64,000 bases of DNA from Diospyros lotus (taxonomy: Eukaryota > Streptophyta > Magnoliopsida > Ericales > Ebenaceae): positions 30,473,307-30,537,306 of the forward strand of contig NC_068343.1 in the NCBI RefSeq assembly GCF_014633365.1. Direction: 5' to 3'. Below the pieces are notes generated by a model. The model was not told the origin of the DNA, did no database searches, and worked only from the letters and a program-made list of their open reading frames with translations. A program made the position numbers and the translations under genes. Every line of letters begins with the position of its first letter. The first letter of the stretch is position 1. Positions 47,301-56,300 of this stretch are shown in pieces.

Positions 47301-50300
47301 CAAGGAGTCAAGTGCATATAGCAGCAGCCAACAGTCAGCAACTGGAACCGAGAGGATTGGAGCATGGGGGACAGTCTCTTGAACTCAACAAGGCAGAAAT
47401 TGAAAGATTAAAAAATTTTTTGGGATCTCTAGACAAAAAGGCAGATAAAGGTAGCTCTCTTGCTCTCACAGGTATTGCTTCCTACACTTTTTCCCTACAT
47501 GCTTTAGAAACTTTACATCAACATTGTTGGATCCTAGACTCGGGTGCTTCAGACCACATGACATCCCATCTACAATTGTTTACTTTCTATCATCCTTGTC
47601 CTAGCTCTAGAAAAATTACAATGGCCGATGGCTCACTCATTATTGTTGCTGGTCAATGAGATATTCTTCTCAGTGATCACCTAACCCTCAAGAATGTCCT
47701 TCATGTCCCCAAATTATTTGCTAATCTTATATCTGTTCAAAAACTTATTGAGGATACTAATTGCAGCGTATCTTTTTATTCCAATGTTTGTGAGATACAG
47801 GAATAGGGCAAGAAGATGATGATTGGGCTTGCTAGGGCTAAAGAGGGGCTTTATTACCTCGAGGAATCAGGGCCAGACAAGAAGGAGTCTCTTCCTCTTA
47901 TGTCATGCCTAGCTCTATCCAACGAGGATGAGATGTGGTTACAACATTATAGAATGGGTCATCCCTCATTTCTTACTCTCAAATTAATGTTTCCTAATTT
48001 AGCTAAAGGTCTGGATTTTAGTCACTTTCATTGTGTTGATTGTGAACTTGCCATACATAAAAGAGTTTCTTTCCCTCTTTGTAATAAAAGGACTGATTTC
48101 CCCTTCTCTTTAATCCATAGTGACATTTGGGGTCCATCAAGTGTTCCCAATATTTCTGGGACAAAATGGTTTGTCTTATTTGTTGATGATTGTACTAGAG
48201 TGGTGTGGTTATATTTGTTGAAAGCGAAGTCAGAAGTAAGCCATGTTTTCCCCAATTTTTACAACATGGTTAAGACTCAGTTTGGGGTAAATGTAAAGCG
48301 GTTTAGATTTGATAATGCTAGAGATTTCTTCAATGACACTCTATTCGCTTTCTTTCAACAAAAAGGTATTATTCATGAGTCTTCTTGTCCTTACACCCCT
48401 CAACAAAATGGGGTGGCCGAGAGGAAAAATGGTCATCTTCTAGCTGTTATTCGAGCACTTCTTTTTCACCATAATGTCCCTCAACATTATTGGGGAGAAG
48501 CAGCCCTAACTGCCACCACTCTTATCAATTGATTGCCATCTAAAACCCTAGAATCTCAAAGTCCTATTCAACTATTGATGAGTCATTTTCCTGACTTTCA
48601 TGTGACTAGTAATTGACAGCCCAAGATATTCGGGTGCACGGCCTATGTTCATATTCCAACAGCCAATAGAGGGAAACTAGATCCTCGTGCCTTAAAATGC
48701 GTATTTATTGGATATTCATCTACACAAAAAGGCTATTGATGCTATCATCCTCCCTCAAAGAAATATTTTGTATTTGCTGATGTTACCTTTGCTGAAAATA
48801 AGTCGTACTTCAGATCATCAACTATTTTAGAACAAAATCAGACTTTGATTAATAGGGATTCCTCGTTTCTTCCTGACCCTAATCTCCTATCCTTGAACCC
48901 ATCTCCTAAATAGAAAGACTTGAAAAACATGACACCTGAGAAAGCTTCACCTTCTACTCCTCGGCCTATGTAGGTATGCTCAAGGAGGAATAAAACCGAA
49001 TCTAGTCCTATGCAAGCTCCTGCATCCTCTACAAGTCCTAGTCCTACGGTCTCTACAAGCAGGAATAACACTGACAATCCTGCCATTTCAGAGTCATCAC
49101 GAGGTATTCTTGCAACCAATTCTCTTAATATGACTCATATGAGCTCTACAAATCTGCTGAAGCTATTGTCCAATCAGATACCTATGACCTTGATTGGCCC
49201 ATTGTTCTAAGAAAAGGGAAAAGAACTTGTACCAAGCATCCATTACACCTATTTCTTTCCTTTTCTAAGTTGTCTCCTACCCATAAAGCCTTTCTTACCA
49301 GCCTACATACCATCCCTATTCCAAAAAGGTTTTTTGAAGCTGTAGGGAATAAGAATTGGAAGGATGCCATGGAAGCTGAGATGATAGCCTTGGAAAAAAA
49401 TCAGACCTGGGAAGTGGTAAAATTGCCTAAAGGAAAACATCCAGTGGGTTGTAAATGGGTCTATACTGTGAAATATAGGTCTGATGGATCTCTAGATCGG
49501 TACAAAACAAGATTGGTTGCCAAGGGATATACACAAGTGTATGGGGTAGACTATTTGGACACTTTTGCACCGGTGGTTAAACTAAATACAGATAGAGTCC
49601 TTCTTTCATTAGCTGCTAATCTAGGTTGGCCATTGCATCAGTTTGACGTGAAAAATGCATTTTTACATGGTAACCTAGAGGAGGAGGTATATATGGAAAT
49701 ACCACCAGGTTATGAAATAGCCACACAAGGGCTGGTTGTATGCAAACTAAAAAAGCCCTGTATGGACTGAAACAGTCCCCACGGGCTTGGTTTGGGAGAT
49801 TCACAAGTGTTACGCTTGGCATGGGGTATAGACAAAGCCAAGGAGACCATACTTTTTTTATTCAACATTCGGCCATAGGGGGAGTAACTGTGTTAATTGT
49901 GTATGTAGATGATATTGTTGTTACCAGCAATGACAAAGAAGGGATGACTCAATTAAAGGAGTGCTTGTTAAAGGAGTTTGAAATCAAAGATTTGGGGAGA
50001 TTAAAATATTTCTTGGGAATAGAGGTGGCTCATTCTAAAGATGGCATATTCATATCTCAGCAAAAATATGTGGTAGACCTTTTAAAGGAGACCGGATTGC
50101 TAGGCTGCAAAGCAAGTGACACACCCATTGACCCAAATCATAAGTTGGGAGAAGCTCCAGAAGAAGATAAGGTTGACAAGGGAGTTTACCAAAGGCTGGT
50201 TGGAAAGCTGATATATTTGGCCCATACTCGGCCAGATATAGCCTATGCTGTGGGGGTGGTTAGTCAATTCATGCATAACCCAAGGGAAGTCCATCTTAAA

Positions 50301-53300
50301 GCTGTGTATCGAATACTCCACTATCTAAAAGGAGCACCTGGAAGAGGCATTTTGTTCAAAAAGGGAGAAGCTATGACCCTTGAGGCCTACACAGATGCAG
50401 ACTGTGCAGACTCTATTGTAGATAGAAGATCTACTTCTGGATATTGTACTATGTTGGGAGGCAATTGGTAACGTGGAGGAGCAAAAAACAAAATGTGGTG
50501 GCTAGGTGAAGTGCTGAGGCAGAATTTCGTCCCATGGCTCTAGGTATGTGTGAATTATTGTGGCTAAAAATTCTTCTAAATGATTTCAAGATTGAGTGGA
50601 CTACGCCTATGAAGCTCTACTGTGACAACAAATCGGGAATCAGTATCGCTCATAAGCCTGTTCAACATGACAGGGCAAAGCACATTGAAGTAGATAGGCA
50701 CTTTATCAAGGAGAAATTGGATAGTGGACTGATATGCACACCATACATCTCATCCCAAGATCAGTTAGCAGACATGCTAACTAAGGGCTTGCCTGCACTA
50801 GTATTTAACAGGATGATAAGCAAGATTGGGATGCAAGATATACACGCTCAATCTTGAGGGGGAGTGTCAGCAGCTGATATGGAATGATTCAATCATTGAT
50901 TGGTGATTGATTAATTGATGATTGATTGATTGATGATTCAATCATTGATTGGTGATTGATTAATTGATGATTGATTGGTGATTGATTATATATGTTTCCT
51001 AGATTGATTGACTGTATATATTATTTCCTAAAAGAAAAATTGTATCCTCTAGATTAGATTATGTTTCCTATCTTGGTTGTATCCTAAATTGTATAGATTC
51101 TAGGATTCTTTCCTAAAGTTAGTTGTTTCCTATTTTTGTAAAGAAGCTTGTATAAATCAAGCTTTTCTAGTGAATGAAAGGTGAGACAGTAGTAAGGTTA
51201 TTTTTTTCCAAAACTTAACAATACCTATAAAATATTTTAAATTCCTTAGTTCCTTGATTTCAAATTCCATAGCTAAACATCTCCCCAAGTTCTGTCTCTC
51301 CTTTTCATCGTTCCTTGTCACTATAATATCATCAACATAGACAATAAGGGCTGTAATTGAAGCTGAACCTAAATGTTTTATGAACAAAATGTGGTCCCCT
51401 TGGCTTGGTTTATACCCCACGGTTTGCATCACCTTTGAAAATCTCCGAAACCAAACTCTAGGTCACTGTTTTAGGCCACATAGTGCCTTCTTGAGTTGCA
51501 GACTTTATTTCCAAGTCTATTTTCATTGAATGATGGAGGTATATCCATGTAGATCTCCTCCTCATGGTCTTTGTGTAAGAAAGCATTCTTCACATCGAAT
51601 TGTTGTAAAGGCCAGCTGAAAATAACTGGTAGGAACAAAAGAATTCTTACCGTGTTCATTTTGGGTACTAGAGCAAAAGTTTCTTGGTAGTAAATTCCAT
51701 ATATTTGGGTGTATTGCTTAGTTACCAATTGAGCTTTGTACATTTCAAGTGAACCATCTGCTTTATATTTGATTATGAAAATCCATTTACAGCCCATCGA
51801 TTTTTTTCCTTTTGGCAAATCCACAATTTCCCATGTATTGTTCTTCTCTAGGGCCTGCATTTCAACACTCATAGCATTCTTCCACTTTTTACACTTTAAA
51901 GCCTTTGATAATGTGGTAGGAATTGATACAGTATGAATGTTTGCAAGAAAGCTTTTATGAGTTGGAGAGCACCTTTGAAAAGATAAAAAATGAGATAGTG
52001 GATATAAGAGATATTTTGTACACTCTTGGGTTCCTTTCCTTAGGGCTATGGGCAGGTCTATTTCTGTCCTAGAATCAATCTTAGAATGTGAGTTGAGAGA
52101 CCTTACCTCATTTCCAAAATCTAGTTCTGATGATAGGTGCAACATTGGTTCAGGTTTTTGATTAGTCTTTCTTGGATAAATCTGTGAGAAACGGTCGTTG
52201 GTAATGGTCTGTCCTTTTCCAGGGTCATCAGGGAGGTTTGATGTAGGAGTTTCTAGTTGAGGGTAAGTAGGCTAAGGTTGGGTTTCTGGTGCAGGGTAAG
52301 GGCAGGTTTTGTAATTGTATGGGTAGGTTTTGTAATTGTAGGTTTAGGAGTAGGGTCTTTAGGATTTGCAGCTTTAGGTAAAGGTTCTGGCATGGGATTG
52401 GGTGCAACTTTAGGTTTCTGCCCTTTAAGTGGAAAGGAGGTAAGGAGTGGCATAGGCTCATCCTTATCTTCCATAATTGAAGTCTCCCTCTGAAGATAAG
52501 GTTGAGAAAAATAGGATTCATGCTCAACAAAGGTAACATCGGCAGTGATTAGAAACCTTTTAGTGGGAGGGTGATAACATTTGTATCCTTTTTTGTTAGA
52601 AGGATAGCCCACAAAGACGCATTTAGTTGCTTGAGGATCCAATTTCCCTCTATTATGGCTGTGAACATGAACAAAAGAAATAAACCCAAAGACTCTAGGG
52701 CTGAGGGGGAGATGTGGAAGAAAGACCCAGATAGAAGTGAGATAACATGGCCATTGGAGTTTAAAAATTTAACATGCGGGATGGTAGCCGATTGATGGTG
52801 TAAGGACTGCTTCCCCCCAAAAGTGTTTAGGCACATTATGCTAAAACAATAAGGCCCTAGTGGTATCAAGAAGGTGACCGTTTTTCTTTTTGCAAGGCCA
52901 TTTTGTTGTGGGGGTAGAAACACAAGAAGACTCATGAATAATATCCTTTTGATGGAAATAGGTGGAAAGAGTCTTGTTAAAATAATCCCGGGCATTATTA
53001 GACCTAAACCATTTGATTTGAGCCCCAAATTGAGTTTGGATCATAGAGAAAAATTTTTGGAGGATGTCACTCACATCATATTTAGATTCAAGGGGAAAGA
53101 TTCATGTAACCCATGTATAATCATCGATGAATGTGACAAACTAATGTGCACCAGAAATATTTGGAATAGTTAATGGACCCCAAATATCTCTATGAATTAA
53201 ATCAAAAGGAAAAGGGCTTTTGTTATTTCTAGGAGGAAAAACAACATGCTTGTGCTTGGCAAGTTCACAAATGTCACAATGAAATTTGCTAATATCTAGA

Positions 53301-56300
53301 TTTGTAAACAAAGAAGGGAACATAATTTTGAGTGTGGAGAAAGCAGGATGTCCTAGCCTGTAATGATGCATCCAAATAGTGTCCTTGTGGAGCTGATACT
53401 GTTCAAAGTGGTAGGTTACGGGTTGGTTCCATTTGGGAGCAGTTTGTTTCTTAGATTTGTTAAGGTAGTATAATCCATCCTGTTCCTTAGCAAGCCCAAT
53501 CACCAGTCTCGAGACTTGGTCTTGAAATAAGCAACAAAAAGGGAGAAAAATAACTTTGCAATTGACATCAGAAGACAATTTAGATATTGAAATGAGATTG
53601 GTGGACAATTTAGGCACATGAAGGACATTTTTAAGAGGGAGAGTAGGGTTGATTGTAATTTCTCTTATGTTAGCTATTGTGATTAATGAACCATTAGCAT
53701 TAGCTATTTTTCTATGGCTAGAACATGGGGCATATGAGTGAAAGGACTGAGAGAAATGTGTCATATGATCAGTGGTGCCAGAATCAATGATCTAGGAATT
53801 TGGAGAATAAGTGCCAGAGGCATTTAAAGCATAAGAAATAGGAGGTTTACTTGAATATATCAAGGAGCAGTTACCTGAGATAGATGGTTTGTCCAAGGTA
53901 CTTAGAAATTGCCTCAACCTTTCAATCTCTTTCTAGTTGAATTCTTTCTGTTCTTTTGGTTCATTGATCTGTTCTTCCTCGTGTGAAGTGGCCATATTGG
54001 CTTGCCCTTAACTTCGATGTAGTTGTCCACCCTTACTTCCCCATTCTTTACTTGGTGGCTTTCCATTTAACTTCCAGCACATCTCCCTAGCATGCCTCGA
54101 TTTCTTGCATAAAGTATACCATAGGTTGTCACGACTGTCATTCCCTATGTGCTTAGGAATTGTTTTACCATTGTCTCCATTCAGTTGGTCTCTCTTGAAT
54201 CCACGACCTTCTCCATTAGCCACCAATGCTGAAGCCTCGATTGGTTTAGGGTGCAACATTACATCCCTTCTGCTTTCTTCGGCCTATATAATTGAAATGA
54301 CTTCATTAAGTGAACTTAAATCAGCTTTACCAAGGATTTGGATTGTTACCTAATCATACTCCCCATCAAGTTCTGTTAGAAAATCATAAGTTCTGTCTTT
54401 CTCTATGAAGGTTTTTAGTGTGGCTGCATCATCACTGTTTTTCATCTCAATAATTCGGTAGTGATCTATTTCTTTCTAAAGTCCTTTTAGGAGATTGGCA
54501 TATTTTGTGACAGACTTGTTCCCTTGTTTTGCAGTGATGATTTTGGTCTTCAAATCATAAATTTGGGCTGCATTGTTAACTTTCGAATAGGTTTGTTGAA
54601 TAGACTCTCAAACTTCATTGGTTGTGGGTGGAAACATACATGTGTCACTTATTTTGGGTGCTATGGAACTCCACAACCATGCAATGATCATGGAATCCTC
54701 TTCATCCCATGCTGCATGGGTTGGATTTTCCTTCGTTGGTCCGGTCTTCGTGATGTGACTTATCTTTCCTTTCCCTTTCAAAATGGTTCGGATAAGTTAA
54801 GACCATTTGAGGTAATTTCTTCCGTCCAATTTGTAGGGTGCATGAATCTGCTGCAATTCTCCAGAAGGTAAGATCCCTGGAGGTGCTGTTGTTTCTCTTG
54901 TATCATAAGAGCTAATCTCACTAGTTTGAGTAGACATCTTGATTGAACGGAGAAATAAGGCTAAAGAAAGACTAAGAAAGAGCTATGGATCAGTAGGTGC
55001 GGTTGCAGCAATGAAGGTTGCCAGAAAACTGAACAGCAATGAAGGCTGGAGGTTAGAAGGATAATCGGCAATGAATGTCGGAGAAGGGTTGCCCACAAAA
55101 AGTTCCCTAAAGCTCTGTTACCATGTTGAACAAGCTAGAAAATAAAGATGTTGAACAAGATAGAAAAGAGAGAAAACCCTTCTTTTAGGAGTAGAACTCT
55201 ATGTTAGGTCTAGCCTCCCTCCCTCCATTGAAATTTATAGTAAACTTTACAATAATTAAGGCTAAAATTAAGGCCTAAATTATAGCTAATTACATCTAAT
55301 CACATGCTTAATTGACTACTAATTACATGGTAATTGACAGCTAATCTTTGACTGCTAATTACATGCTAATTGACATCTATTCCTTGATTTGTGGCATCTC
55401 TTCCTTCCTTGATTTGTGGCAAATCTTCCTTCCTTGATTTATAGCAACTCTGCTTGATTTTTCTGCCTTGATTTACTGCCTTGATTCACGACACTTTCCT
55501 CATTAATGTTTACATTTGTTTTTCACAATCAAATATGCCAACTATTTGTTTTTTGGTGAGTAATTTCTGCTTGTACCTGTATATGGAATATTCTTGATTT
55601 GCATGCCACAAAAAAGGTATAACTTTGGTTGGCTGCAGCTGCCTTTAGTACTTTGATTATAATAGGAACAAAAGTTAGCTATGATTTGAATGCATCTTTA
55701 GAGTGTCTTTATATTGTTTTCTGATTCTTAATTTCAATATTTATTCCCCTCATATTTCATGCTTTGACAGAGCTTGTTTTGTTTTTATCAAGTACCTTCA
55801 TTCATTATCTTGCATTTGAAGGTTTTTAAGTTATTGTTTATTTGATGCTCTCTTGTTATGACAAACAGGTGGAGATTAATATCCACCAATTTTTTAAAGG
55901 GTATATGGAAGGTCGACTGGACACTCTTGGATGGCCTCAGATTCTTAAGCTGAAAGACTGGCCCCCATCAAGCTTATTTGAGGAACGTTTGCCTCGGCAT
56001 GGTGCTGAGTTCATCAGTAGCTTGCCCTTTAAAGAATATACACACCCTCGCAGCGGTTTTCTAAATCTTGCTGCAAAATTACCCAAGCGCGTTTTGAAGC
56101 CCGACATGGGACCAAAAACATATATTGCTTATGGAGTTGCTCAGGAGCTGGGACGAGGGGACTCTGTAACGAAGCTTCATTGTGACATGTCTGATGCGGT
56201 AGTGTTATGTTTTATTCGTTGAGTTTCTATTCACCCATGTGTCATCCGCTATTAGAAATATATATATATATATAATATTATGATGAGACAACTGCTTTGT

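Larger units (their letters stand above)
45917..51220 (+). mobile_element. Ty1/copia element (plus strand) nested in the minus-strand copia
   Basis: 5304 bp. LTRs 45917-46302 and 50865-51220 begin TGTCAGCAG and end CTTAACA. The primer site tggtatcagagcc follows the 5' LTR, and cttgagggggag precedes the 3' LTR. Target copies atatc (45912-45916) and atacc (51221-51225) lie inside the host element's RT codons, and the host frame is restored when the insert and one target copy are removed. It codes gag, protease, integrase, RT and RNase H in copia order. At least six stops and two frame changes make it non-autonomous, although the LTRs are nearly identical. Confidence 0.95.
44731..55493 (-). mobile_element. 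Full-length Ty1/copia element (minus strand), host of a nested copia
   Basis: Two LTRs (44731-45066 and 55134-55493) with TG...CA ends enclose gag, protease, integrase, RT and RNase H on the minus strand. Target copies ctttt (44726-44730) and ctttc (55494-55498) match at 4 of 5. The primer site is tggtaacagagctttaggg on the minus strand, next to 55134. The polypurine tract is TTGAGAGGGAG beside 45067. The RT region is interrupted by the plus-strand element 45917-51220. Without that insert the element is about 5.45 kb. Multiple stops and LTR divergence mark it as inactive and older than its passenger. Confidence 0.92.
40579..55868 (+). other. Intron 6 of the JMJ25-like gene, 15,290 bp, transposon-filled
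   Basis: Bounded by donor gttagt and acceptor aaacag, with flanking exons that join in phase at a conserved family position. It holds the SR/copia chimera, a 1161-bp hAT element, and a 10.8-kb copia element with a second copia nested in it. Removing the recognised elements leaves only a few hundred to about 1.5 kb of possible ancestral intron. The unassigned part at 43836-44730 includes a 24-bp poly-A run (44279-44302). Confidence 0.85.

Noticed and set aside
52257..52493. Plus-strand Gly/Leu-rich 78-codon frame
   Set aside because: Antisense of the Pro/Lys-rich spacer between integrase and RT of the minus-strand copia element.
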